40,486 nt of DNA, taken from contig CAZIQF010000013.1 in assembly GCA_964541525.1 (NCBI GenBank), positions 1 through 40,486 on the forward strand. Direction: 5' to 3'. The stretch's first letter is position 1. Every line of letters starts with the position of its first letter. Position numbers and translations under genes: made by a program. Source of the DNA: UBA1737 sp964541525 (GTDB lineage: Bacteria; Bacillota_I; Bacilli_A; ML615J-28; CAG-313). This document shows, in pieces, positions 28,569 through 38,212 of this stretch. The notes below the pieces were generated by a model, which was not told the DNA's origin, searched no databases, and saw nothing but the letters and a program-made list of their open reading frames with translations.

Positions 28569-30436
28569 GTTTTACATATCCTCTTGGTTTAATTGCTTTA
28601 GTTGGGATTCCAATTGTTATTATTATTTATATTCTTAAAAATAAATATACGGAGCAAATTGTAACCTCAACTTATTTATGGACTTTAAGTGAAAAATTCT
28701 TAAAGCGAAAAAAACAAATTATATTGGTTAGTGGGATTATTAGTTTAATCTTACAAATTATTTCTATTATTTTAATTACTTTATTACTAGCTCAACCAGT
28801 ATTTAAAATTCCTAATGTTGCAAAAGACTATTGCTTTATCTTAGATGCATCGGGAAGTATGAATAAAGTTGTTGGTGATACAACTAACTTTGAAATCGGT
28901 AAAGATAAAATTGAAGAATTAATTGTTGAATCGAGCAATGGTAGTAAATATACACTAGTATATGCTGGAACGACATCAAAGGTAGTTTATGAAAAATTAA
29001 GTGATAAGGATAAAGCGATTGAACTGCTTAATCAGGTGGAACCAACTGGTGTTACGCCGACATATCCAGCAATTATTAATTATGTTCAAACATTATTTAA
29101 TGAAAATCATTCCCTTGAAACTTATTTAGTAACCGACCATGAATATGATACGGAAAATATTAATGTGATTAATGTATCAAATGACCGATTAAATTATGCA
29201 ATTAGTGATTTAATTTATACTGAACTTGGTGGGGCAGTTAAAATTACGGGTAATGTTATTTCATATTCTAAAGATGAATTATTACACGTTGAAATCTATG
29301 TTGATAATGTTCTCGCAACAACCCTAGATGTAAATACCGTAAATGGTGTAAAAACACCTTTTAGTTATATTTGTAATAAGACTGATTTTAATGAAATTAA
29401 AGCTGTTATTACTAATCAAGACTCTTTAATGTTAGATAATACAAATGTTGTCTACAATATTGAAAAAGAACACGCATACAGTGCCTTAATCGTTAGTGAC
29501 CGACCTTTCTATATTGAATCAATTATAAAAACTTTAGGTAATATTTCAACTAAGGTAATATCAAGAAGCGATTATAATCCGAATTATACAGGCTATAGTT
29601 TATATGTATTTGATTCATACTCTCCAGTTAATTTACCAACGGATGGGACAGTTTGGTTATTTGGAGCGATGACTAATGTTGAAGGAGCTGGTTTTAGTGT
29701 TCAAGATGTTGTTAAAATTCCAGGTTATGAAGAAGATAGTGAAGTAACATTATCAGAAGGAATGCTACTGACATATCCTAAAAATTCAACTCAAGAATTT
29801 AAAAACATTGTAGCAGGAATTAATGATGATAAAATCTATGTTGCAAAATATGCAAAATATGGATTATATCGTAAATTTAATACAATCTTAACGCATGAAG
29901 GTAATCCAGTTGTGTTTACTGGAACAACTGATGCTGGTAATATTGAAGTCGTGTTTGCCTTTGATTTACATGATTCAAATTTACCATTATTAATGGATTA
30001 TATCGTATTATCAAGAAATTTATTAAACTATTCATTTCCAAGTATTATGAATCAATCTTCGTATGTATGTGGTGATACGGCAATCATCAATGTTGCGAAT
30101 AACTTTGATAGTATTCGTGTTGAAAGTCCAAGTGGTGATATTTCCTATTTAAGTGTTAAAACCGCTAAAGCCGAATTAGAACTAAATGAAGTTGGCACGT
30201 ATAAAATTACGATTATGATTGGAGATGAAGCTAAAGTATTCTTACTATTTGTAAGTTTAGCCGAAGAAGAAAGTAATCCAATTCCTACACGTACAAGTTT
30301 AACGATTGTGGGAACTGCTGAAAATAAATTTAGTGATGGAATTTATGATGAATTACTAATCTTCTTTATCATATTAATCGTCATATTTGTGGCAGATTGG
30401 ATGGTGTATTGTTATGAGCAACGTCAACTTCGATAG
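28565..30436 (+). CDS. BatA-like membrane VWA protein
   Basis: The 623 residues start with the BatA N-terminal domain: helix 7-24, the VTSTYLW segment (33-39) and helix 52-76. A von Willebrand A domain follows with a metal site D94-A-S96-G-S98 and SGxTPTYPAI-like downstream elements. The middle is a beta-rich region and a GATase-like portion (SALIVSDRPFYIESIIKTLG). A final helix lies near 596-616, followed by a short tail. The VWA domain sits after the second helix, outside the membrane by topology. VWA proteins work with MoxR in protein-complex assembly. Its ATG overlaps the DUF58 stop, with GGGGG nine bases upstream. Confidence 0.92.
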   Translation: MSFTYPLGLIALVGIPIVIIIYILKNKYTEQIVTSTYLWTLSEKFLKRKKQIILVSGIISLILQIISIILITLLLAQPVFKIPNVAKDYCFILDASGSMNKVVGDTTNFEIGKDKIEELIVESSNGSKYTLVYAGTTSKVVYEKLSDKDKAIELLNQVEPTGVTPTYPAIINYVQTLFNENHSLETYLVTDHEYDTENINVINVSNDRLNYAISDLIYTELGGAVKITGNVISYSKDELLHVEIYVDNVLATTLDVNTVNGVKTPFSYICNKTDFNEIKAVITNQDSLMLDNTNVVYNIEKEHAYSALIVSDRPFYIESIIKTLGNISTKVISRSDYNPNYTGYSLYVFDSYSPVNLPTDGTVWLFGAMTNVEGAGFSVQDVVKIPGYEEDSEVTLSEGMLLTYPKNSTQEFKNIVAGINDDKIYVAKYAKYGLYRKFNTILTHEGNPVVFTGTTDAGNIEVVFAFDLHDSNLPLLMDYIVLSRNLLNYSFPSIMNQSSYVCGDTAIINVANNFDSIRVESPSGDISYLSVKTAKAELELNEVGTYKITIMIGDEAKVFLLFVSLAEEESNPIPTRTSLTIVGTAENKFSDGIYDELLIFFIILIVIFVADWMVYCYEQRQLR

Positions 30437-33059
30437 ACCATTTCTATTGTTTGTCCTACTAGGGATTTTAATCATTATTGTTGTTTCGTTTGCTATTAGT
30501 GTTAATAAAGAAAACTTAAGTAAAAATAACACAATATCGTTTATTTTACATCTTGTAATTGCTGTTTTAGTATCACTATCATTAGCGAAAACAACATATG
30601 AAAAGGTGATAACGGAAACTAATATCTATGTTCTTGCCGATTTATCTTATTCATCCAATCAAAATTTAGATTTAATTGATGAATATATTAAAAATCTAGA
30701 ACAAAATAGTCCGAAAAATTCCAAAATTGGTGTTATTTGTTTTGGTAAAGATCAAGAACTATTAGTTGAATTAGGTGAAAAATTAAAAAGTGTAAAAGAA
30801 GCAAATATTGATGATAGTCAAACTGATATTGCTTCAGCACTAGAATATGCAACAGGTTTATTTAAAGATAATGTCATTAAACGAATCGTTTTAATTTCCG
30901 ATGGTGAGGAAACTAATGACAGTGATTTAGTTAGTTTAGTTGAATCTATTTCCGCTGATGATATATATGTTGATGCGATTTATTTAGATAATAATCTAAA
31001 AGATGATGCAAAAGAAGTTCAAATTAATTCTGTTGAATATACTGCTTCAACTTATCTAAATTATGAGGAAAAAGTTAGTGTTTATCTTCAATCGAATCTT
31101 GAAACTCGTGCAATCATCACGCTTAAATGTGATGGTGAAGAATATGTTTCAACTGCCAAAACATTACAACCAGGTTATAACAATCTTTCATTTAACTTGA
31201 ATACAGCGATTCCTGGTGAACATAAGTATGAAATTAGTGTTAAAACTGATGATGATGAAACTATCCAAAATAATGCTTATTATTTTATCCAAAATGTTTC
31301 TGAAAAATTGAAAGTATTATTCTTAGGTAGTAGTGATGCAGATAAAGTTGCAGCTAGTACTTTATATGAAGATGCGGATATCACTTATTATATTAATAAA
31401 TACGATATTCCTTTTACGGTAGAAGCATTATGTGAATACGATGTATTTATCTTATCTAATGTTGATATTAGAAATTATTATAACTATACCCAATTTGTTA
31501 ATAGTTTAGATACCTTAGTTTCTGAGTTTGGTAAGAGTTTAGTTACCATTGGCAATACTTATATTCAAAACAATGAAGATGATGAAGTATTATCAGCTTT
31601 AAGCGATATGTTGCCGACTAAATTTGGTAATGATGATAAGAAAAAAACCGTAACTATCTTATTGGATATATCCCGTAGTATGGAACAAGTTGGTCGATTA
31701 ATTATTGCGAAAAAGGCTGCTTGTGAAATTTTAGATAAATTAGATGATGAAGTTAAAGTCTCATGTATCACTTTCTATGGTGAGGTCAAACCACTATTTA
31801 TCTTAAAAGATGCATCTGATCGTGATCAATTAAAAGAAACAATTAATAAACTAGAAGCATATCAAGGAACATTCTTAGGAGCAGCATTAGGCTATACCTA
31901 TAATACGGTAGCACAACAAAATAACACTAAAAATGAAGTTATTTTAATTTCTGATGGCCTACCTTACCGAGAACAAGCGCAAGTATCTAAGCATTATGCA
32001 GAATTATTGGCTCAAAATAATATTATCTTATCAACAATTCAAACAGCTACAGCTGATTCTGATGCTCAAGACTTAATGTGTGAACTAGCTGCAATCGGTA
32101 AAGGATATTATCACTATATTCATGAAGTTGATGATGTAAAAGATACAATCTATAATGAAGTCTTTAACTCCCTAAATGAAACGGTTCTAGAACATCAAGA
32201 ATTACCAGTATCAATTTTAATGAATAAAGATAAGTTAGTTGATGGTGTAACTGCTCTTAATAATATCAAAGGTATTTATAATAATACTGCTAAAGCCAGT
32301 GCGAAAGTTGTATTAGAAACCATTTATACTGATGTTGATGATACAAAATATCATATTCCATTATATACACACTGGGAATATGGCAATGGTAGGGTATCTT
32401 CATTTGCTTCAACGATTTCTGGTGAATGGATTTCGCTTTGGAATCATCCAAGTGAACAGCGTGTTCTTGCAAATATCATTTCAACTAATTCACCAAGTGA
32501 ACGCTTTGATAGTGCCTTTATTATTGAGTGTAATAATCGAGGAACATTAGCAGATATTATTGTTAAAGCACCAAGTTTAAATAAAGATTCAATACTTAAG
32601 ATTAAAGTTACTTATCCAAATGGTGAAATAGAAGAAAAAGTACTGGCGAGCGTTATTGATGCGAATATTCAAAAATATATGAGTGAAATTCAAACATCAC
32701 AAATTGGTGAATATTTGATTGAATTATCCTATGCCCTTGGCGAATTAGCTTATAGTGCCGATTATAAATTTAATATATCTTATTTACCAGAATATGATCG
32801 CTTTACAATTTATGAAGCATCAAATTTATATTACATGGTTAGTATAAATGGCCAAGTATCAGAAGATGGTAAATTAGTCTTAGAAAATAATTTTTCTAAT
32901 GTTCAAAAATTTGTGGTCGACTTTACACCCGCATTTATGATTATTGCAGCTTGTTTATTTGTCATCGATATTATGATTAGAAAACTTAGATGGCAAGATA
33001 TTAAATCGTTGTTTAAGAGAATTAGAAAAAAAGAAACTAATCAACGGGAAGGAGTTTGA
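30414..33059 (+). CDS. Membrane protein with two VWA domains and a GATase-like domain
   Basis: The ATG at 30414 is chosen over an upstream TTG at 30387 because it follows GGATGG by nine bases and gives a clean N-terminus; the product is 881 residues and overlaps the previous gene by 23 bases. Helices lie at about 10-30 and 41-59. The first VWA-like domain starts with D76-L-S78-Y-S80 and includes RIVLISDGEE. A glutamine-amidotransferase-like region (KVLFLGSSDADK to LVTIGNTYIQ) comes next. The second VWA domain has D418-I-S420-R-S422 and EVILISDGLPY. A single helix near 842-856 and a basic cytoplasmic tail end the protein. This domain order is common for VWA proteins of MoxR clusters. The stop is TGA, one base before the next ATG. 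Confidence 0.9.
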   Translation: MSNVNFDRPFLLFVLLGILIIIVVSFAISVNKENLSKNNTISFILHLVIAVLVSLSLAKTTYEKVITETNIYVLADLSYSSNQNLDLIDEYIKNLEQNSPKNSKIGVICFGKDQELLVELGEKLKSVKEANIDDSQTDIASALEYATGLFKDNVIKRIVLISDGEETNDSDLVSLVESISADDIYVDAIYLDNNLKDDAKEVQINSVEYTASTYLNYEEKVSVYLQSNLETRAIITLKCDGEEYVSTAKTLQPGYNNLSFNLNTAIPGEHKYEISVKTDDDETIQNNAYYFIQNVSEKLKVLFLGSSDADKVAASTLYEDADITYYINKYDIPFTVEALCEYDVFILSNVDIRNYYNYTQFVNSLDTLVSEFGKSLVTIGNTYIQNNEDDEVLSALSDMLPTKFGNDDKKKTVTILLDISRSMEQVGRLIIAKKAACEILDKLDDEVKVSCITFYGEVKPLFILKDASDRDQLKETINKLEAYQGTFLGAALGYTYNTVAQQNNTKNEVILISDGLPYREQAQVSKHYAELLAQNNIILSTIQTATADSDAQDLMCELAAIGKGYYHYIHEVDDVKDTIYNEVFNSLNETVLEHQELPVSILMNKDKLVDGVTALNNIKGIYNNTAKASAKVVLETIYTDVDDTKYHIPLYTHWEYGNGRVSSFASTISGEWISLWNHPSEQRVLANIISTNSPSERFDSAFIIECNNRGTLADIIVKAPSLNKDSILKIKVTYPNGEIEEKVLASVIDANIQKYMSEIQTSQIGEYLIELSYALGELAYSADYKFNISYLPEYDRFTIYEASNLYYMVSINGQVSEDGKLVLENNFSNVQKFVVDFTPAFMIIAACLFVIDIMIRKLRWQDIKSLFKRIRKKETNQREGV

Positions 33060-33060
33060 G

Positions 33061-34446
33061 ATGAAAAATAAATTACTAAAACTATTAATGATCTTTTTAT
33101 TACTTATATCAATTTCATCATGTGGTAAAGTAGTCGATGACAAAACTCCTGGTGTTGATATTGGTGATAATCAAGATCCAAACAAGGATCCAAATAATAA
33201 TGAAAACCCGAATCCAAATGAAGGTAAAACCGAATTTTCGGTTTCACTAGTCTATAATAAAAAAATCTATATCCCAGAAAGTGATGAAAAAATTACGGTC
33301 ATTTGGGCTGATGATTATTCTCAATATACAGCAGTGATTGGTAGTGATGGTTACGCAAGAATCCTTTTAGATGGTGATTTTAATGTCTATTTAGATGAGG
33401 CACCGGAAAACTATTCCTATAACCCTAATATTTATCATGTTGATAATGAACATAGTACTGCAACGATTGAATTATTAAAAATTGGTAAGATTAGTAAAGG
33501 TAGTGGAACAGCTTTATATAAAGAATATGAAGTAACATCAACAGGGACATACCGGACAACTTTAAAATCTAAAACGCAAAAAGTATACTATGAATATCAA
33601 CCAACAAAGTCAGGTACATACATTGTAGAATCTTTAGTTAATGTTTATGATGATACGATTAACCCTAAATTAGACGTATGGGATGGAACATTTGCCGCTA
33701 AGTTTTTTAATAAAGCCTATGATGATGGTGGTACGAGCTTAAAAGGTGGTTATACAAAGAATTTTAAATGGCAGTTAAGTCTTGCTGATGAACAAATTGG
33801 TAATGTTTTTACTTTTGTTATTTATGTAGAATCAAAGACTGATGAATATCCAATTACGGTTGATTTTTCAATTTCATATTCAAGTAGTTTTGAAATAGAA
33901 CACCCTGATGTTAAATTAATGGTGGCTGAAGAAGCTGAACTAGCACGTATTCCTGATGATGAATATTCATCTGCAACCCATATTTACTATAACTCTGATG
34001 GTGGTACTGGTAGTTATTATACCGGAGTAACTAATGGAACTGGTCTACTTAAAGGTGAAAACTTTAAATACAATGAAGAAACTAAACTATGGCATGTATA
34101 TGATAGTGCTACAGATACTTATGGACCAAAGCTTTGTGCGAAAATTGCAGCTCCATGTGCTTATTATGATCAAGGATTAAATATTATTGAATATAATGGT
34201 AATAACGATTTAACCGTTTCTAATGGTACCGAAAACTATAAATTCTTTATTGAAAATTCATATGCTTCGGTATGCAATCAAGATGGTGTATGTTATGTAA
34301 CTATGGAATTAATGATTTTCTTACAAAAGTTTAGTGTTTCACAACGACTATTCTTTGATGGATATGGTTTTGTTGAAATGGCTGGAGTATATGCAAAAGA
34401 AGAAGATCAATGGCTATTTGCTTGTGGATATTATGTTGAAAAATAA
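33061..34446 (+). CDS. Lipoprotein of the local modular family, last gene of unit 2
   Basis: The 461 residues begin with a lipoprotein signal (SISSC, Cys21) and an Asn/Pro/Asp-rich linker (about 30-57), similar in style to that of the 25271 gene product. A Cna-B-like segment (about 60-140) ends YLDEAPENYSYNPNIYHV; its relative in the gene at 37172 ends YVHIDNLPSGYTYNSNAH, so the two are paralogous there. A PPC-like stretch follows (YYEYQPTKSGTYIVES, near 178). The rest is unrecognised and holds several Cys (LCAKIAAPC, VCNQDGVC). AAGGAG lies just upstream, inside the VWA gene end, so translation is coupled. It may be a client or anchor of the MoxR-VWA machine (inference). Confidence 0.82.
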   Translation: MKNKLLKLLMIFLLLISISSCGKVVDDKTPGVDIGDNQDPNKDPNNNENPNPNEGKTEFSVSLVYNKKIYIPESDEKITVIWADDYSQYTAVIGSDGYARILLDGDFNVYLDEAPENYSYNPNIYHVDNEHSTATIELLKIGKISKGSGTALYKEYEVTSTGTYRTTLKSKTQKVYYEYQPTKSGTYIVESLVNVYDDTINPKLDVWDGTFAAKFFNKAYDDGGTSLKGGYTKNFKWQLSLADEQIGNVFTFVIYVESKTDEYPITVDFSISYSSSFEIEHPDVKLMVAEEAELARIPDDEYSSATHIYYNSDGGTGSYYTGVTNGTGLLKGENFKYNEETKLWHVYDSATDTYGPKLCAKIAAPCAYYDQGLNIIEYNGNNDLTVSNGTENYKFFIENSYASVCNQDGVCYVTMELMIFLQKFSVSQRLFFDGYGFVEMAGVYAKEEDQWLFACGYYVEK

Positions 34447-34449
34447 TTT

Positions 34450-34476
34450 AGTGCTCTTTTGAGAGCACTTTTTTTT
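34450..34476 (+). terminator. Rho-independent terminator ending transcription unit 2
   Basis: AGTGCTCT (450-457) pairs perfectly with AGAGCACT (462-469) around TTTG, followed by an uninterrupted run of eight Ts (469-476). It lies four bases after the lipoprotein stop. Confidence 0.95.
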
Positions 34477-34533
34477 AAAAATGGGGAAAAAGGTGGTATA
34501 ATAATTTCATATTATTAACGAAAATAATATAAT
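34474..34533 (+). promoter_or_regulatory. Promoter region of the Ig-like lipoprotein gene
   Basis: Two perfect TATAAT boxes are present, at 34497-34502 and 34528-34533. The first has TTTAAA (34474-34479) at 17 bases; the second has TTTCAT (34505-34510) at 17 bases. Neither -35 is good. The first would give a leader of about 50 bases, the second under 20. The ribosome site AAAAAGGAG precedes the ATG by nine bases. Confidence 0.5.
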
Positions 34534-34557
34534 CTTAAATAAAAAGGAGAATTTACT

Positions 34558-37023
34558 ATGAAAAAAATTATATTATCATTAGTTGTTTTACTAGGTATTT
34601 TTAGTATTGCTTCATGTAATGGTGCAAGTGTCAGTGTTACTGAATTAGAAGTATCTGGTCAAAAAACTGAATTTATTGTTGGTGAAGCATTTGAAACTGG
34701 CGAATTAAAAGTAGTAGCTAAATTATCAGATGGTACTACACCAGACGTTAGTAAAGAAGTTAAAGTCAGTGGCCCTGAATCAATTGATGCAGTAGGTACA
34801 TATGCAGTTGTTGTTTCATATGCTGGTCAATCTGAAGTTTACTATATCAACGTTGCTCCAGTTCCTGCTGAAGCTGAATTAGTTTTAAATTTAGGTAAAG
34901 CTAAGTTATCTTATGTAGTAGGTGAAAGCTTAAATGTTGAAGGTGTTGTGGCTTATGAAGTAAAAGGAAATGCTTTAGAAGTAGTTGAATTAAATGCTTG
35001 TGAAGTTAAAGTTCTTGATGCAGAAGGAAACGCTGTTGAAGGTGCATTTAAAGTTGCTGGTGAATATGTAGTTGAAGTTGCTTATAATGGCAATAAAGCT
35101 TCATATCAAGTTAGTGTATCAATTAATAGTTATGAAAATATTGCTGATGCGATTGCTGCTGCTACTGCAAGTGCTGGAAATGTTCAATCTGGTGCTGCAC
35201 TTATTGGCTCATATGGTTCTGAAACTATTTATATTTATGAATTTGGTCAAGATTATCTTGAAGTATTAGTTGCAAATAATTATTATAGCGAAGAATTACA
35301 TTATGAATTGCAAAAAGATGGTTCAGTATTTGGTATTAAAGTAAGTGAAGAAGGTAACCTTTCACAAATCGTTGATCCAAGTGAAGCTGCAATCAATGGT
35401 GTGAGATTTGATAGTATCATTAACTATGCTAAAGAAATTTATGGTGTAGAAGCTCTTATTGAATATCTATATGCACATTCAGAAGAAGTAGTTGTTGATT
35501 ATTATTATGATTTTATATCAGTTTGTCCTTCTTGTGATGGTCATTATGAATATTCATTTGAATATGGTGTTGTTGAAGGCTCTCAATATAAAACATATAG
35601 TGTTTCATTTACTTTAAGTCCTAGTGAAAGCATTATTGAAGCTGAAGTAAATATCGATGTTTACTACAGCGATGAATCGCTTGAAAAAGACGAAGAAGGT
35701 AATGTTATTGGCCTAGTTGAAGGCAGTGTAGAACCAGATTATTCACATAATGTTGTTGTATATCAACATGATGGCGAAAGAACATTAGAACATGAATATT
35801 CAGCTTCAGAATATCTATATGAAAGCTTCGAAGTAGTTGATGCAGAAGGTAATAATGTTGAAGGTGAAAAAGTTGAAATGAATGCTGGTGAATCATTATC
35901 ATTAAATATTGCTGCTGCTTTACCTGAAACTGCATCATCATCAGTTGATAGCATCAAAGTTGATATTACTGATGAATCAGGAAATATGACATGGTCTATT
36001 TATGGTTCATTTTATGATGGTGTAATCACAATTTCTGCATATGCACTTGGTACATACAATGTTGTAGTTTCATCTACTAAAGTTTCTGTTTCATTTGTAT
36101 TAGTTGTTAATGAACCTGCATTATCAGAATTTAATGCTGGTGTTTATAGTTATGGTTCAGTAGTTGCTCAATCAAGTGCAAGTGTTTATGTTGGTGTAGG
36201 ACTAGAACTTGGCGTTGCAGTTAATAGTTATGCTGATGATTCACATGAAGCTAAAATTGTTTCTGGTGATGCAAGTGCTACATTAGTAGTTGATGAATAC
36301 TCAGGTCACTATGTATTTACTGCATCAGTAGTAGGTAAATATGAAGTATTATTCACATCAAAAGTTGATGAAAAATTCACTTCATCAATTACAATTGAAG
36401 TTCTTGAAGCTCCATCATTTGCGAGTGTCTTAACTGGTAAATGGCAATATGATGATTATATGGCAGTTTATACATATGAATTCCAACCTGAATCAGAAGG
36501 TGCTACAAAAGGTATTTGTGTAATTACAATTGACGATCCATGGTCAGGAACTTCTGTTCATAAGATTGCATATGAAGTAGTTAATAATCAAGTAGTATGT
36601 ACTAATACTGATGGTAGTGAATTTGCAGATCCATATAATGAATTTGCATTTACAGTAGATAGTAACTTTAACGTAATTGCTACTTATGCTGATGGTTATG
36701 AAATTGGCGTAATGACAAGAGTACCAGAAGCATCAGAAGATTCTATCGCTGGTGAATACGTATATGTATTAGTAGCAAAAGTAGAAGTTTATCATTATCT
36801 AACTCTTAATGAAGATGGTACTGGTTCTTATGTACTTTATGATGAATCAGGTTTTGCATTATCTGGTACTTTCTCATGGGAATTAGTAGAAGGTGTAATT
36901 AATTTCTCTGATGTTGTTGCAACAGATGATACAGATGCAGTTGAACTTTCTGCTACTTATGCTGAAGGTGTAATTACATTAACTTATGGTTCATTAACTA
37001 ATGAATTTGTAAAATCTAACTAA
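34558..37023 (+). CDS. Ig-like surface lipoprotein, very poor in Arg
   Basis: The 821-residue lipoprotein (SIASC, Cys20) opens with two bacterial Ig-like (Big_3-type) domains. These lie at about 27-100 (VTELEVSGQKTEFIVGEAFE) and 105-190 (AKLSYVVGESLNVEGVVAYE). The centre is unrecognised and includes a CxxC in DFISVCPSCDGHYEY. The end holds two related beta-rich units starting LTGKWQYDDY and IAGEYVYVL, lipocalin-like in pattern. The protein is rich in Glu, Val, Ser, Ala and Tyr and has only about three Arg. Codon choice looks more uniform than in its neighbours. Own promoter and terminator make it a single-gene unit. Together these suggest an abundant surface protein; no enzyme motif is visible and the role is unknown. 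Confidence 0.83.
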   Translation: MKKIILSLVVLLGIFSIASCNGASVSVTELEVSGQKTEFIVGEAFETGELKVVAKLSDGTTPDVSKEVKVSGPESIDAVGTYAVVVSYAGQSEVYYINVAPVPAEAELVLNLGKAKLSYVVGESLNVEGVVAYEVKGNALEVVELNACEVKVLDAEGNAVEGAFKVAGEYVVEVAYNGNKASYQVSVSINSYENIADAIAAATASAGNVQSGAALIGSYGSETIYIYEFGQDYLEVLVANNYYSEELHYELQKDGSVFGIKVSEEGNLSQIVDPSEAAINGVRFDSIINYAKEIYGVEALIEYLYAHSEEVVVDYYYDFISVCPSCDGHYEYSFEYGVVEGSQYKTYSVSFTLSPSESIIEAEVNIDVYYSDESLEKDEEGNVIGLVEGSVEPDYSHNVVVYQHDGERTLEHEYSASEYLYESFEVVDAEGNNVEGEKVEMNAGESLSLNIAAALPETASSSVDSIKVDITDESGNMTWSIYGSFYDGVITISAYALGTYNVVVSSTKVSVSFVLVVNEPALSEFNAGVYSYGSVVAQSSASVYVGVGLELGVAVNSYADDSHEAKIVSGDASATLVVDEYSGHYVFTASVVGKYEVLFTSKVDEKFTSSITIEVLEAPSFASVLTGKWQYDDYMAVYTYEFQPESEGATKGICVITIDDPWSGTSVHKIAYEVVNNQVVCTNTDGSEFADPYNEFAFTVDSNFNVIATYADGYEIGVMTRVPEASEDSIAGEYVYVLVAKVEVYHYLTLNEDGTGSYVLYDESGFALSGTFSWELVEGVINFSDVVATDDTDAVELSATYAEGVITLTYGSLTNEFVKSN

Positions 37024-37033
37024 TTAAAAAATT

Positions 37034-37065
37034 AAGTCACTTCTTTAATAGAGGTGACTTTTTAT
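37034..37065 (+). terminator. Rho-independent terminator after the Ig-like lipoprotein gene
   Basis: AAGTCACTTCT (034-044) pairs with AGAGGTGACTT (050-060) with one wobble and a five-base loop; Ts continue to 063. It starts eleven bases after the stop. Confidence 0.92.
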
Positions 37066-37106
37066 TTATATCTATAATTTAAAACTTGATATTAGGGCTT
37101 AAATAC

Positions 37107-37135
37107 TTGCAAATTATTCAAAAAAATAGTAAAAT
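37107..37135 (+). promoter_or_regulatory. Sigma-A promoter of the 37172 lipoprotein gene
   Basis: TTGCAA (107-112), a 17-base spacer and TAAAAT (130-135) form a good promoter. Transcription should start near 37142, leaving a 30-base leader with AAGGAG at 37161-37166. Confidence 0.68.
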
Positions 37136-37171
37136 AGTAAAAAATATAAGTATTGATAAAAAGGAGAAAAT

Positions 37172-38137
37172 ATGTCAAAGAAAATATTTGGTATGATGAT
37201 CATATTACTTTGTGTTTTAAGTTTAGGATCATGTAAAAAAGAAAAAAAAGTAGAATCAATTTCGGTTATTAGTAGTTCAATTCCAACAGAAGTTACGACT
37301 GAAAATGTTGATGAAGAAATTTTAAAAATCGAATTAAATGTTAAATATAATAATAATGAACAAGAAACAATTAAAGTTACAAAAGATATGATTAGTGATA
37401 GTGATTATCAAAAAATCAAAACTAGTGGTAATCATGAAATCCAACTAAGTTATTCAGGATGTAATACTACTGTTTTACTAGTAGTAAAAGAACCAGCTAA
37501 TAATAATTATTCGGTAACTGTTGTGTATCCTAATGGTAGTCCTGTAGTAGGTGGCGTAACTGTTCAATGGTGTTCAAAAGAAAATTGCTTTTTACCGGTT
37601 GCAGTTAATAGTGAAGGATATGCCGAAAAGGCATTAGAAGATGGAACCTATTATGTTCATATCGACAATCTTCCTAGTGGATATACATATAATTCAAATG
37701 CGCATACAACAACTGTTGATAATAAACATTTAACAATTGTTTTGGAACCATTATTAACACTTGCAGTAGGTGATGGTTCTACAGTTAATCCTTATGTTGT
37801 GGGACTTGGAACATATGAATTAACATTTAATGGTTCTGGAAAGGCAAATGCCAAATATTTTAGTTTTACTGCAACAGTATCTGGAACTGTTTCTCTATAT
37901 TCGACTGCAACTGATTTACTCGCAGTAAATGAAATTGATCCATATTTAGGCTATATTGGTGAAACTAATGATTTACCTAACTTTAATTTGGCAGGTGCTG
38001 ATGTTAGTGGTAATATTCCAAATAATATTAATTTTAATTATAGTTTTAGTGTCGAAGCCGGTCATAATTACTATTTTTTAGTCTTTGTATCTTCTGCAAC
38101 TAGCTTTGATGCGACATTTAATATTTGTCTTAAGTAA
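37172..38137 (+). CDS. Small lipoprotein with Ig-like, Cna-B-like and PPC-like modules
   Basis: The 321 residues begin with a lipoprotein signal (LGSC, Cys21) and a Lys-rich stretch. Residues about 28-108 align by eye with the Ig-like domain of the thioredoxin lipoprotein: VTKDMISDSDYQKIKTSGNHEIQLSY here, TKEMLSASDYAKLANEGTYTVKITY there (each quoted in part). A Cna-B-like part (about 111-190) aligns with the unit-2 lipoprotein, and a PPC-like end (KYFSFTATVSGTVSLYST) with both. It is thus the short version of a local lipoprotein family and has no thioredoxin domain. It stands alone between a promoter and a terminator. Function is unknown; surface binding is the usual role of such modules. Confidence 0.82.
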   Translation: MSKKIFGMMIILLCVLSLGSCKKEKKVESISVISSSIPTEVTTENVDEEILKIELNVKYNNNEQETIKVTKDMISDSDYQKIKTSGNHEIQLSYSGCNTTVLLVVKEPANNNYSVTVVYPNGSPVVGGVTVQWCSKENCFLPVAVNSEGYAEKALEDGTYYVHIDNLPSGYTYNSNAHTTTVDNKHLTIVLEPLLTLAVGDGSTVNPYVVGLGTYELTFNGSGKANAKYFSFTATVSGTVSLYSTATDLLAVNEIDPYLGYIGETNDLPNFNLAGADVSGNIPNNINFNYSFSVEAGHNYYFLVFVSSATSFDATFNICLK

Positions 38138-38143
38138 TTAGTT

Positions 38144-38172
38144 AACTCCTTCATTTTAATGAGGGAGTTTTT
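38144..38172 (+). terminator. Rho-independent terminator after the 37172 lipoprotein gene
   Basis: AACTCCTTCAT (144-154) pairs with ATGAGGGAGTT (159-169) with one wobble, followed by Ts to 172. It starts six bases after the stop. Confidence 0.88.
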
Positions 38173-38212
38173 ACTTTGTCGAATGCTGAATTAAAATATA
38201 TTATATAATTTC

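Noticed and set aside
30387..30413. Upstream TTG start for the second VWA protein
   Set aside because: It adds nine residues with no better ribosome site; the ATG at 30414 has GGATGG at a good distance.
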